Below are positions 34,255 through 43,600 of a stretch of 64,000 bases of DNA, one piece after another. Origin of the DNA: Aureispira sp050633105 (GTDB lineage: Bacteria > Bacteroidota > Bacteroidia > Chitinophagales > Saprospiraceae). Under the pieces are notes generated by a model that saw nothing but the letters and a program-made list of their open reading frames with translations, was not told the origin of the DNA and made no database searches. Position 1 is the first letter of the stretch, and every line of letters starts with the position of its first letter. Where the stretch lies: assembly GCA_050633105.1 (NCBI GenBank), contig JBOEFW010000053.1, positions 1 to 64,000 on the forward strand, in the 5' to 3' direction. Both the position numbers and the translations under genes were made by a program.

Positions 34255-35076
34255 TCAAATAAAAAAGTCAAGCATCAACTCTTTTGTGGAATTAACCGCA
34301 TATTTTGTCAAATCGGTAATTCCTTCTTCCTCCATCACCTCATCATCTATAAAAAAATTGCCTGTACAAGCCTTGCCTGAACGACGCAATATATAATAAG
34401 CAGCATCTGCAATGATAGCAGGTGTTCTAGATTTTTCGGCCATCTCTGCTCCTCCCAGTAAATTACGAACCGCAGCCGTGTCAATAGTTGTTCTTGGCCA
34501 CAACGCATTCACGCCAATTCCATATGGTTTAAATTCTTCTGCTTGTCCTAATACACACATGCTCATTCCATATTTTGCTATCGTATAAGCCACATGTCCT
34601 CCAAACCATTTAGGATCTAAGTTGAGTGGAGGAGACAAATTCAATACATGTGGATTGGTGCTTTTTTGAAGATAAGGCAAACATAATTTTGTAGTCAAAA
34701 AAGTCCCTCGAACATTCACGCTATGCATCAAATCATAGCGTTTCATTGGCAAATCTTCTGTATTAGACAAATTAATAGCGCTAGCATTATTAATCAAAAT
34801 ATCAATCCCTCCAAAACGCTCTACTGCTTTATCGATCGCTGCTTGCACCAAGTGTTCTTCCCTAATATCAACAACAACTGGCAAGGCTTGCCCACCTGCT
34901 TTTTCCATAGCTTCTGCTGCCGTATAAATAGTTCCTTCTAGCTTAGGGTGAGGTTCTGCTGTCTTCGCTGCAATTACAATATTAGCCCCTTCTTTTGCCA
35001 AACGCTCTCCAATCGCTTTCCCAATCCCACGACTAGCGCCTGTTATAAATACTGTTCTGTTTTTAAATTCACTCAT
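34255..35076 (-). CDS. SDR oxidoreductase, HSDL2-like
   Basis: A 273-residue short-chain dehydrogenase. The cofactor loop is VFITGASRGIGKAIGERLAK (about 9-28), an NADP-type pattern. NNASAI (about 97) and the catalytic Tyr-x-x-x-Lys in HVAYTIAKYGMSM (about 164) are present, with Ser in VLNLSPPLN. The segment GPKWF-like LNLDPKWFGGHVAYTIAKYG and the VNALWPRTTIDTAAVRNLLG stretch match the hydroxysteroid-dehydrogenase-like 2 (HSDL2) group, which has poorly known lipid-related substrates. The length and the absence of an SCP2 domain fit the bacterial form. It is monocistronic with its own terminator. Confidence 0.88.
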   Translation of the reverse strand: MSEFKNRTVFITGASRGIGKAIGERLAKEGANIVIAAKTAEPHPKLEGTIYTAAEAMEKAGGQALPVVVDIREEHLVQAAIDKAVERFGGIDILINNASAINLSNTEDLPMKRYDLMHSVNVRGTFLTTKLCLPYLQKSTNPHVLNLSPPLNLDPKWFGGHVAYTIAKYGMSMCVLGQAEEFKPYGIGVNALWPRTTIDTAAVRNLLGGAEMAEKSRTPAIIADAAYYILRRSGKACTGNFFIDDEVMEEEGITDLTKYAVNSTKELMLDFFI

Positions 35077-35482
35077 TGTTTATTGTTTATTCTAATCAAA
35101 GTGTTTCAAAATACAACTCTTACAACTTGGTATATTCTCCCTTGTTATAACTCTGCAAAGAAGCAACTGTTTAATCAAGTTCGTTGAATTTTATCCTACC
35201 AATTTGTGTTTGCTAAAAAAGCAACAATTATCTTACTTATTTCGGAAGTAGTTTTAAACAAATCTTCAGATTTCATAAGAATGGTATGATTGCATTTTTC
35301 TTTGTTCTACTACTAGTTTAGTTAATGAAAATGGTTTCTTTATGCAAGTATTATAGTGTCTAATCTTCCATGTTAATAGAGTAACCCACTCTCTATTATA
35401 CCATAATTTGTAAGCTTTAGGCTTTTATTGTAGCTTTATAAAACGACCTTTTATTCTACCATCTTAATCCAACACCATACGA
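35077..35482. other. 406-base divergent intergenic region
   Basis: This lies between the SDR gene (minus) and the DUF4230 gene (plus). It is AT-rich. I see no consensus promoter with both elements, no RNA gene and no strong hairpin. Confidence 0.35.
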
Positions 35483-36175
35483 ATGAAACTAATTGACTCT
35501 TTGGGCTTTTTCATCTTTGGAGCCATTGTAGGCGTTTTTTTATACGCCAATTATTTTGGTGGGCCACGCACGCCCAAAGACCCTATGCCTGATATTAATC
35601 AGCAAATTTTGATGGAGCGCGTTAAGAAAGTCGCCAAATTAATTACGATAGAAGGTGAGTTTTCTAATATTCATCAATACAATGATTCCTATTGGTCAGA
35701 TGTCTCCTTTTTAAGAAAAAAAGCATTGATAAAAGTAAAAGCAAGAGTTTCGATGGGGTATGATCTTAAGAAAGCAAAGTTTGAAGTAGATGGAGTCAAC
35801 AAAGTATTAAAAGTACGCAACCTCCCTGATCCAGAAATACTTTCCATTGACCATGATTTACAGTATTACGACATCCAAGAAGGGATGTTTAATAGCTTTA
35901 ATGAAGCAGAACTAACCAGTATTGGCGCCGTTGCCAAGCGCAAATTAAAACAAGAAGCCATGAATGGGCCACTAATGGACCAAGCCAAAGAAGAAGGCCT
36001 AGAAAGTTTAGAAATTATTAAATTATTGGTTGAGCAAGCAGGTTGGCGTTTCGAGGTAGAAAACAATGTAGTAGAACCGTCTCCCTTACATAAAGTAGAT
36101 CCTTTTTCTATGCCTATAGAATCTATTTATGTTAAAGGAGCCCCCTACCCGCCATTGGATTCTATTAAGAATTAA
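35483..36175 (+). CDS. DUF4230 domain membrane-anchored protein
   Basis: A 230-residue protein with an N-terminal anchor (DSLGFFIFGAIVGVFLYANY, about 4-23) and one DUF4230 domain outside the membrane (about 45-190): VKKVAKLITIEGEFSNIHQY, ALIKVKARVSMGYDLKKAKF and a C-terminal EGMFNSFNEAELTSIGAVAK. The function of the family is unknown; its members are widespread in Bacteroidota and Firmicutes. A HAD phosphatase gene begins 64 bases after the stop and may be co-transcribed. Confidence 0.85.
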   Translation: MKLIDSLGFFIFGAIVGVFLYANYFGGPRTPKDPMPDINQQILMERVKKVAKLITIEGEFSNIHQYNDSYWSDVSFLRKKALIKVKARVSMGYDLKKAKFEVDGVNKVLKVRNLPDPEILSIDHDLQYYDIQEGMFNSFNEAELTSIGAVAKRKLKQEAMNGPLMDQAKEEGLESLEIIKLLVEQAGWRFEVENNVVEPSPLHKVDPFSMPIESIYVKGAPYPPLDSIKN

Positions 36176-36239
36176 TTCTATAAGGTATTTTTGGGCTTAT
36201 TTTGTAGCTTGCATTGAATCAATCACTAATCAATCAAGC

Positions 36240-36671
36240 ATGAAAAAAGACGATCAAGATCTAAAACAGTTACAGGACAAACAAGGGAGAACCGCTAGTC
36301 CTATTTTACCAGAAAATATCAAAAATTACCTTATTGACATTGATGGAACCATCACGGAAGATGTTCCCAACGAAGAGCCAGAACGAATGGTCACTTGTGA
36401 ACCATTTCCCGATGCGTTAGCCACCCTTAATAAATGGTATCAAGAAGGGCATAGAATCTGCTTTTTTACCTCGCGAACAGAAGCACATCGCGAAGTCACA
36501 GAAACTTGGCTCCACAAACATGGCTTCTTGTATCACAGTTTACTGATGGGCAAACCTCGTGGAGGGAACTACCACTGGATTGATAACCATATGGTTCGCG
36601 CCACTCGTTACAAAGGTAAATTCACTGATTTGGTCTTAAAAGAAAAAACTATTGAAGTTTTTGAAAAGTAA
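36240..36671 (+). CDS. HAD-superfamily phosphatase
   Basis: A 143-residue HAD hydrolase. The ATG at 36240 is chosen because the open frame before it overlaps the DUF4230 gene and looks non-coding. Motif I is LIDIDGTITEDV (about 29-40), with the nucleophilic Asp. Motif II is CFFTSRTEAHREVTETWLHK (about 76-95). Motif III/IV is represented by GKPRGGNYHWIDNH (about 106-119), with Lys and Asp. The protein has no large cap domain, so a phosphorylated small molecule or protein could be the substrate. Similar short proteins are annotated as phosphoheptose-type or uncharacterised phosphatases; the substrate is unknown. Confidence 0.8.
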   Translation: MKKDDQDLKQLQDKQGRTASPILPENIKNYLIDIDGTITEDVPNEEPERMVTCEPFPDALATLNKWYQEGHRICFFTSRTEAHREVTETWLHKHGFLYHSLLMGKPRGGNYHWIDNHMVRATRYKGKFTDLVLKEKTIEVFEK

Positions 36672-36783
36672 TTTCCTCCTGTTTTTACAGGGCAGTAAGG
36701 AAGATAAAGGACGTTTAGGAGCGCTCTTGCTTTGTAACAAAAAGCATATACGCTTAAAAAGGTACATTATTTTGTCAAAAAAT

Positions 36784-36813
36784 TTGCGTACAAAAGATTT
36801 GTTCCTATCTTTG
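36784..36813 (+). promoter_or_regulatory. Consensus Bacteroidota promoter of rpmH
   Basis: TTG (36784-36786), then 19 bases, then TATCTTTG (36806-36813): a near-ideal match to TTG-N19-TAnnTTTG. It leaves a leader of about 40 bases before the rpmH start, and fits the high expression expected for a ribosomal protein. Confidence 0.85.
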
Positions 36814-36858
36814 TATCCGCTTTAGAAAACAGACATCAACGTAAAATAGAATAGAATA

Positions 36859-37017
36859 ATGAAACGTACATTTCAACCATCCAACCGCAAGCGTAAGAAC
36901 AAACACGGTTTTCGTGATCGCATGAGTACTAAAAATGGTCGCAAGACTTTGGCAAGACGCCGTAAGAAAGGCCGTAAACAATTGACTGTTTCTGATGAGA
37001 AACGTGGTCTAAAGTAA
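36859..37017 (+). CDS. rpmH: 50S ribosomal protein L34
   Basis: A 52-residue basic protein of the large subunit. It starts MKRTFQPSNRKRKNKHGFRD and has MSTKNGRKTLARRRKKGRK, the complete L34 signature. A short non-standard tail (QLTVSDEKRGLK) is typical for Bacteroidota. In many bacteria rpmH is next to rnpA and dnaA, but here no rnpA follows; the next gene is a minus-strand lipoprotein. Two hairpins follow, the second a strong terminator. Confidence 0.97.
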   Translation: MKRTFQPSNRKRKNKHGFRDRMSTKNGRKTLARRRKKGRKQLTVSDEKRGLK

Positions 37018-37030
37018 GTTTAGTCTACTA

Positions 37031-37060
37031 AAGCAACTCTACACTTGTAGAGTGTTGCTT
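37031..37060 (+). terminator. First hairpin after rpmH
   Basis: AAGCAAC (37031-37037) and TCTAC pair with GTAGA and GTTGCTT (37054-37060) around an ACTT loop with a small bulge. It has only a weak T tract after it, so it may act as a 3' stabiliser before the main terminator. Confidence 0.5.
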
Positions 37061-37072
37061 TCACTATATTTT

Positions 37073-37111
37073 AAAAGTTCGTCCAATTCAAATGAATTGG
37101 ACGAACTTTTT
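37073..37111 (+). terminator. Strong terminator of rpmH, usable from both sides
   Basis: AAAAGTTCGTCCAATTCA (37073-37090) pairs perfectly with TGAATTGGACGAACTTTT (37093-37110) around a 2-base loop. The convergent lipoprotein gene ends about 70 bases further on, so it probably stops both transcripts. Confidence 0.88.
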
Positions 37112-37177
37112 GCGTTGCAATAAGAGCAAGATATTGTTAATTAAGACAAAAACAATAGGAATTCAACAAGATACATT

Positions 37178-37582
37178 TTACCATTCTAATGTAGGAGCTT
37201 CCCAATGAATCAACCATTGCTTATTGATTTTTTTAAGTGTCAAAGGAGCAGAGAGCTCCTCTCCTGCCTCATCACAACAGGCTTTGCACACAGCCGTATT
37301 TTCTTGAATGACGCAAGTTATTTTCTTAACAGCTTTCAGAGCAGGGTTATCCAGCGCTGCTTGGCGCTCTTCTTCTGGCATTAATTGCTGCATATTGCGC
37401 AAAAGATTAATGGTCCCCTGCATTTCGGGCGTTCCTAAACGCAGAAGGCGCTCAAAATCTTGTTGAGCTAGTGCTTGATAATAAGCACGAGCCACTCGTT
37501 GAGGATTTTTATAGTTAACAGATTTGGAAGGCGTACATTGGCAAAAGCCAAGCAGAAGCCCCCCTAAAAGAAGAAGGCGCAT
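37178..37582 (-). CDS. Small lipoprotein, DUF4878-like
   Basis: A 134-residue lipoprotein: signal MRLLLLGGLLLGFCQC with lipobox Phe-Cys-Gln-Cys (Cys16). The mature part has the NTF2-like DUF4878 pattern, NPQRVARAYYQALAQQDFER near the front, a helical middle and a final strand QWLIHWEAPTLEW. Cysteines cluster in ITCVIQENTAVCKACC, which is unusual for this fold and may bind metal or form disulfides. Function unknown. It is about 50 bases downstream of the C40 peptidase gene on the same strand. Confidence 0.75.
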   Translation of the reverse strand: MRLLLLGGLLLGFCQCTPSKSVNYKNPQRVARAYYQALAQQDFERLLRLGTPEMQGTINLLRNMQQLMPEEERQAALDNPALKAVKKITCVIQENTAVCKACCDEAGEELSAPLTLKKINKQWLIHWEAPTLEW

Positions 37583-37633
37583 GAGGCACTTTTTTTAGGA
37601 GCTCAAAACTAAATTTAGACAAGCAGGGAAAAA

Positions 37634-38233
37634 TTATACAACGCGACGAGTTTTGACATAATTACGCGTCCAGTAATTCATATTCAAGGAAGTTTCCATG
37701 ATACCTCGACTACTAGAGGCATGAATAAAACGCACATTATTCGCATCACTAACATCCGTAACAATTCCAACATGGTTGATACGCCCTGGTGTTCCCGTTG
37801 CAAAAAACACCAAATCTCCAGGCTGTATTTCTGCCTTGCGAATAGGTGTTCCTAATGTTGCTTGATCTCTAGAAACACGAGGCAATTTTACACCAATAGC
37901 GTTAAAGCTAGTTTGCGTAAAGCCTGAGCAGTCCATACCACTGTGAGAAACACCTCCCGTTCGATAAGGCACTCCATAATACGAGCGGGCCGTTTGTAAT
38001 AAGGCATCTATTTTTATTTCGCGGGCACGAATAGACGTTGTTCCACCACCAATAACATCAATGGTATCTCCAATAACAGGATTGGGATTTGGAGTAGGTT
38101 GGCTAGTGGTATTGCGCTTCGAAAGCTGGTCAATGAATACAGCAAATTCTTTTTCATAACGGCGCAAATCTACAACTGCACTAATTTTTTTCCCTTGGTT
38201 GTTATAAATGTATTGGATCCCTCTTAAACGCAT
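37634..38233 (-). CDS. C40 (NlpC/P60) family peptidase with an antitoxin-like N-terminal domain
   Basis: A 199-residue protein from ATG 38233. The C-terminal NlpC/P60 domain (about 85-199) carries the catalytic Cys in SHSGMDCSGFTQTS (about 101), His in GRINHVGIVTDVS (about 150) and the third polar residue in VRFIHASSSRGI (about 165). It would cut peptide bonds in peptidoglycan stems. The N-terminus (RGIQYIYNNQGKKISAVVDL, then RRYEKEFAVFIDQL) resembles small Bacteroidota type II antitoxin domains rather than an SH3 or a signal peptide, so export is unclear. A Pro/Asn linker joins the parts. It lies upstream of the small lipoprotein and they may form an operon. Confidence 0.82.
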   Translation of the reverse strand: MRLRGIQYIYNNQGKKISAVVDLRRYEKEFAVFIDQLSKRNTTSQPTPNPNPVIGDTIDVIGGGTTSIRAREIKIDALLQTARSYYGVPYRTGGVSHSGMDCSGFTQTSFNAIGVKLPRVSRDQATLGTPIRKAEIQPGDLVFFATGTPGRINHVGIVTDVSDANNVRFIHASSSRGIMETSLNMNYWTRNYVKTRRVV

Positions 38234-38634
38234 GGTATTGTGTTGTTTTATGGTAATGCTATGGCAATAAGCGCCAACAATAGACAACTATTATTGGACA
38301 AGAGTCTAGTAGAACAAAATCGCCATTCAAAAGATTTACTTCCCTTCTATAGCTTTATTTTGTTGTCATCAAAGTACGTTCTTTTTAGGAAAAAAAAGAA
38401 TTTCAACTCGCTTCGCAACAACTCCGTATTTAAATTAAGCAAGGATATAAAAGCAAGACTCTCTTATTTTTTATTATTTTACCCCTTGCAACAACTCGTT
38501 TAGGGTAAATGGAATTCCTCTACCTTATGCTTGTTATTTATTGGTTTTGTAGTCCCTACTTTTTTTTAGAATACCTTTTTACGAAACAAGGACAGCACAA
38601 AACTACCACTAATCTTACCATACGCTATTTATTT
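38234..38634. other. 401-base divergent intergenic region
   Basis: This separates the C40 peptidase (minus) and yicC (plus). An open frame runs in from 38509 ahead of yicC, but its composition is AT-rich and hydrophobic without a good start, so I treat it as non-coding. No clear promoter is seen. Confidence 0.35.
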
Positions 38635-39507
38635 ATGTTATATTCTATGACAGGTTACGGTCGAGCGGAACAAGCTACAGACCAACAACGAATTGCAGTT
38701 GAAATCAGAAGTGTGAACAGCAAAAATTTAGACTTACGCATTCGTTTAGCCCCCACCTACCAAAGTAAAGAAATTCAATTGCGCAAACGCATCAGTAATG
38801 AATTATTACGTGGCAAGGTAGATGTAACTATTACCATAGAGAATACCCAACAAAATGACCACGCCATCAATAGAGAGGCATTCGAAAACTACTACAAAGG
38901 GTTGGTAGAAATAGCTGCTTTCCACGGATTGGATACAAAAGATTTATTAACCACCGCCATGCGCTTACCTGGCGTAGTTATTCCCAATAAAGAAACCGTA
39001 GAAGAGGCAACCTGGAATCGTTTACTAGAATTGGTTGATGAGGCCCTTGCTAATTTACAAAGCTTTAGAAAACAAGAAGGAGAAGCAACCTATCATGGTA
39101 TTGTTGAACATGTTAGCCACATTGAAGAAGCGCTTTCTAAAGTAGAGCCAGAAGAAAAAGAGCGCATTGAAAAAATAAAAACACGCCTTCTTAATAGTTT
39201 AGAAGAACTGCAACTCAAAGGCAAAGTTGATGAAAATCGTTTAGAGCAAGAAATGATTTATTACTTGGATAAATTTGATCTCAACGAAGAGAAAATGCGT
39301 CTGGAACAGCATTGCCAATATTTTCGAGAGGAATTGAATAAAGATACCCCTAGCAAGGGCAAAAAATTAGGATTCATTCTTCAAGAGATGGGCCGTGAGA
39401 TTAACACCTTAGGCTCCAAAGCCAATTCTGCTAGCATACAACGCTTGGTTATTCAAATGAAAAATCAAGCCGATAAAATCAAGGAACAACTAGCCAATAT
39501 TTTATAA
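38635..39507 (+). CDS. yicC: YicC/YloC-family endoribonuclease
   Basis: A 290-residue cytoplasmic protein. The ATG at 38635 gives the family start LYSMTGYGRAEQATDQQRIA. Further family segments are VEIRSVNSKNLDLRIRL (about 20-36), LRGKVDVTITIEN, and the C-terminal domain with KGKVDENRLEQEMIYYLDKF, then DLNEEKMRLEQHCQYFREEL and GKKLGFILQEMGREINTLGS (about 245-264). YicC-family proteins in other bacteria are reported as endoribonucleases that act on small RNAs and mRNAs. The gene is followed by a potassium channel gene after about 60 bases. Confidence 0.92.
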   Translation: MLYSMTGYGRAEQATDQQRIAVEIRSVNSKNLDLRIRLAPTYQSKEIQLRKRISNELLRGKVDVTITIENTQQNDHAINREAFENYYKGLVEIAAFHGLDTKDLLTTAMRLPGVVIPNKETVEEATWNRLLELVDEALANLQSFRKQEGEATYHGIVEHVSHIEEALSKVEPEEKERIEKIKTRLLNSLEELQLKGKVDENRLEQEMIYYLDKFDLNEEKMRLEQHCQYFREELNKDTPSKGKKLGFILQEMGREINTLGSKANSASIQRLVIQMKNQADKIKEQLANIL

Positions 39508-39569
39508 GAAGTGTCGTTTTCATCCTATTATTCTAAAATGAATTTTCCTATGGTTACAATTGGTTGGTT

Positions 39570-40397
39570 ATGACAGAAGATTTTGCGCCTTGGCGACATC
39601 GGTTACACGAAATTATATTTGAGGCAGATACCAAGCTAGGTAAAATCTTTGATGTAACACTACTTGTTCTTATTGTGATCAGTATTCTACTAGTCATGCT
39701 GGAAAGCATCACTGCCTACAGGGAACTTTATGGTGTTTGGTTTGATCGAATAGAATGGGTAATTACTATTTTCTTCACTATAGAATATCTATTGCGGCTA
39801 GTTTGTGTCTACAAACCAAGTCGTTACGCCTTAAGTTTTTTTGGCGTTATTGACTTAGTCTCTGTTTTGCCCAGTTACTTAGAATTGATTTTTGGAATGA
39901 CCAATTACTTTATGGCGGTTCGCGCGATGCGATTGGTCCGAGTCTTTAGAATCTTTAAACTCGCCAAATTTCTCAATGAAAGCAACAGCCTCATGGCCGC
40001 CCTCAAAGCTAGCCAGGCCAAAATTACGGTCTTTCTAACTTTTGTGATCATGATGGTTATTGTCATTGGCTCTATTATGTACTTTGTAGAAGGCGGACAA
40101 AGCTCAGGATTTACCAGTATTCCAAGAAGTATTTATTGGGCCATTGTGACCTTAACTACGGTTGGTTATGGTGACATTGCTCCAACTACTGCCCTAGGAC
40201 AATTCTTCGCCGCTATTGTTATGATTTTGGGTTATGGCGTCTTAGCCGTTCCTACAGGGATTGTTTCTGCCGAAATGGTTCAACAGAAACCATCAGGCCA
40301 AACCTCTACTCAAGCCTGTAAAGCTTGCTTAAAAGAGGGCCATGACAAGGATGCGCTATTTTGTAAATACTGTGGTTCTTTGCTCAATCCCCAATAA
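39570..40397 (+). CDS. Voltage-gated-type potassium channel with C-terminal zinc ribbon
   Basis: A 275-residue six-helix ion channel. S1-S4 are visible; S4 has regularly spaced basic residues in AVRAMRLVRVFRIFKLAKFL (about 113-132). S5, the pore helix and the selectivity filter TTVGYGD (about 197-203) indicate K+ selectivity, and S6 is ALGQFFAAIVMILGYGVLAV. The C-terminus after S6 carries two Cys pairs (ACKACLKEGHDKDALFCKYC, about 249-268), a zinc-ribbon-like module in the cytoplasm. That domain is not part of a standard KvAP-type channel and may be a redox or metal sensor (inference). The start is ATG 39570; an earlier TTG is less likely. Confidence 0.9.
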   Translation: MTEDFAPWRHRLHEIIFEADTKLGKIFDVTLLVLIVISILLVMLESITAYRELYGVWFDRIEWVITIFFTIEYLLRLVCVYKPSRYALSFFGVIDLVSVLPSYLELIFGMTNYFMAVRAMRLVRVFRIFKLAKFLNESNSLMAALKASQAKITVFLTFVIMMVIVIGSIMYFVEGGQSSGFTSIPRSIYWAIVTLTTVGYGDIAPTTALGQFFAAIVMILGYGVLAVPTGIVSAEMVQQKPSGQTSTQACKACLKEGHDKDALFCKYCGSLLNPQ

Positions 40398-40621
40398 GTA
40401 TTTCATTTAGAGCTAACAATAAAATTACAAAGTATTTGAACTGTTCCCATGATGAAGTCACTTTTATTTGTTACTTTTCTACCTCATTTACTTGAACGAT
40501 AAACACAAACACTAACCAAATGTTGGAATAGAATTTTGAAAGGGCGTTTTTGCGCCCCTAAAGTAAGAGTAGACGCTACATTCCCCCTTAAAACAACGTC
40601 TATCATTCCTCTTCAAAATGG

Positions 40622-40654
40622 TTGCTCCAAACCAACCCTTATTCCATACGTTTG
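40622..40654 (+). promoter_or_regulatory. Promoter of the baseplate-like gene
   Basis: TTG (40622-40624), 22 bases, then TACGTTTG (40647-40654). This falls inside the frame that could be read from ATG 40618, so it supports the internal ATG 40681 as the true start. Confidence 0.55.
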
Positions 40655-40680
40655 CGTTAACCACGCGGATACCCACAGTT

Positions 40681-43600
40681 ATGCAAGATAAATTTAATCT
40701 TAATGCGCAAGCAGCTAAGACCCTAGAGCGAGAGAAATTAAAAGAAGTCTGGTTGGAATTCATGCAACAGCTTTCTGGTGATATTTGGACAGATTATAAC
40801 ACCCATGACCCTGGTATTACCATCATGGAACAGCTCTGTGATTCCCTCTCCAAGATTAACAAACGAGCCACTACTCCTATTCAGAATTTATTAAATTCTC
40901 AATCTAGGAAGAAACGAGAGGAAATTAACAACGCCTTTTATGATGCCGTAGAAATTTTGCCCACCAATCCTGTGACCAAGGAAGATTATCGCATTCTGAT
41001 TATTGATAGAATACAATATGTCAAGAATGCTTGGGTAGAACCTGTTCGGGACAATTTGCAAGGGATCAAAGGTCTTTACCGCATTTTGTTGCAAATTGAT
41101 GAAAGTGCTCGTAGTGAAGCGACCATTGAGTTAATTAAAAAAGAGGTATTCTCTCTTTTCACGCAACACCGTAACTTGTGTGAGGACATTGAATCCATTC
41201 AAGTACTAGAAGTTGAAAAAATTGAAATCTTTGCAGATATTGATATTCGCCCAGAAGCGATTGCTGAAGAGATTTTAGCTGATATTTTATTCAAATTAGA
41301 AGAACATCTCAATCCCTCTGTCCAATTTCATACCCTAGAGGATTTGATTGATCGAGGATATAGTGTAGATGACGCCTTTGATGGTCCTCAGCCTGTTCAT
41401 GGCTTGATTCTCAAAGAAGATTTGCGAGGGATGACACAAGAAGTGTATGTTTCCAAACTCATTGAAATCATTCAAGGCATTGAAGGGGTTCGTCGTATTA
41501 CCTATTTTAGAGTAGACAAAAACGGGATTCCTGTTGATAGTGATGTCATTCCTATTCGTCAGAACACTTATCCTGTTCTGAATATGGATACCATTGATGA
41601 ACGTTTTTCTGATAGTGCTGATTATCCGCTGCAATTTTTTAGAGGAGCACTCAACTATGAATTAGATCTAAACACCTCTAATCAATTGTTGTATTCTCTC
41701 TATGCTCGTTATAAGAAGGGGTATCAGATGAAGATGCTTTATCATGAGAAGGATTACCCTTCTACGATTACGCTAAAAGAAGTTGCTCGCTATGATTCTC
41801 TGCAAAATAGCTTGCCTGTTACCTATGGAGTTAATGAATTAGGTTTGCCTGATTACGCGCAAGCTACGAGAGAGCGTGTAGCTATGATTAAACAGTTCCG
41901 TGGATATTTGTTGTTCTTTGAACAAACCTTCTCGAATTACTTGGCACAATTGGCCAATGTTCGCAAACTGTTTTCTATTGATAAAGATGTTGATAGAACC
42001 TACTATAGTAATACTCCTGATACCCTTCCAGGTATTTATGATTTAATCTATAGTCCAACTGTTACCAATCTCGCTAGTACAGAGAATTACAGTTTGGAAG
42101 AAGCTCAAAAACGGGCCTTGGAGTTATTCAATGACAAAGTTGCCAAAATTACTCGTTCCTTTGATCCTTATGTTGATCGTAGAAACCGTTTTTTAGATCA
42201 CTTATTAGCGCGTTTTGGAGAACGTTTCAGTACCGACTTTTTACTCAAAGTATCCAACTATGTAGGAGTCGGTAATGATGATGACGAGACCAACCCTGCT
42301 TATGAACTTATTAATGCTAAGATTGATTTCTTGAGCAATTATGTAGACATTAGTAGAAATAGAGGGAAAGGATTTGACTATTTGAGTGGCACCTTAGAAG
42401 GATGGAATGTATCTGGTCTAGAAAAACGCGCCAGCCTACTTCTCAACATGCATCAAGCAGGCAATGAATCGCTACTTGGAGCACTAAACGGCCATGATGA
42501 TGAGGAAGATCAATTCGCGCCTCTATCAGAAGTTGTAGACTGTATTAGTAAAGATACCGCAGAGGGATACATCCACCTAGATGCCTTGTATGAAATTCAC
42601 AATACCTTTGGCATTGACGAAGATGAATTGGATGATGAGTTGCGCAATGAGCTCAACCGTCTTCGCGATTCCTTAGAAGATGAAACAGAATTAGAAGATA
42701 CTGATGATGATGCTCTACAAGGTGAAGATGATGCCGTTGCTCCTGATAGTGACGCAACACGCGAAGCCAAAGAGACCTTAGATTATACTAAGAAGTTTAT
42801 CTTTAGAGCCAATTCTCAGAATGAATTGCTGCGCAATTTAATGTCTCAGGGAATCATGGGACATAATTATTTGGTACTTCCTACCAAAGACAGCAGCTCT
42901 TTTAGCATTTACTATAAAGGAAAACGTCGCTTGGGCATTTTCAAAGTACGAGAAGTTTCTACGCGTTTAGCGGCTCGTGTAGAAATTGAAAAACTCATCA
43001 AGTACTTACATAAAATCAATAAGTACTCTGAAGGAATGCAGATTGTGGAGCATATCTTATTGCGTCCACAAGCACAAGACCAACATGGATTTATTCTCAA
43101 TGATGATCAAGACAATCCCATTTTACAAAGTTATGAATTTGGAGAAATTGATCAGCAGCGTATTTATAGCGATGAGCTTGTTCTAGTTGGTGTTCACCAA
43201 GAGAATTACAGCATCCGAAAAGATGATGATGGGCGTTATGTTGTCGCTTTGGCTAATAATTATGAGGTCTTTATTGGACGTTATCCAGAATCTTTAGCCA
43301 CAGAAGAAGAGGCTCAAAATAAGCTATTGGATATCTTGGACTACATCAAGAGCTTCAAGCGCAGTGAAATGCCAATTTTTGATCGCCTCAAATTTACTAC
43401 CAAGCACAGAAATGAAAGTGATGCCCATACTGACGAAGATTTCTATTCGTTGACTTTAAGCATCATTTTGCCAACATGGCCCAGTCGTTTCCAAAATTCT
43501 GATTTTAAAGACTTAATTCGCAACATTATCATTCTTAATGCGCCTGTTTATGTTCACATTGATTTTCAGTGGCTCAACAGCGAAGAGATGATTAAATTTG

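Noticed and set aside
36129..36239. Upstream extension of the HAD phosphatase into the DUF4230 gene
   Set aside because: The extension reads mostly the 3' end of the DUF4230 gene in another frame; the ATG at 36240 gives a normal HAD start.
38509..38634. 42-residue hydrophobic extension of YicC
   Set aside because: YicC proteins begin at the MTGYG segment; the extension is AT-rich and has no role in this cytoplasmic family.
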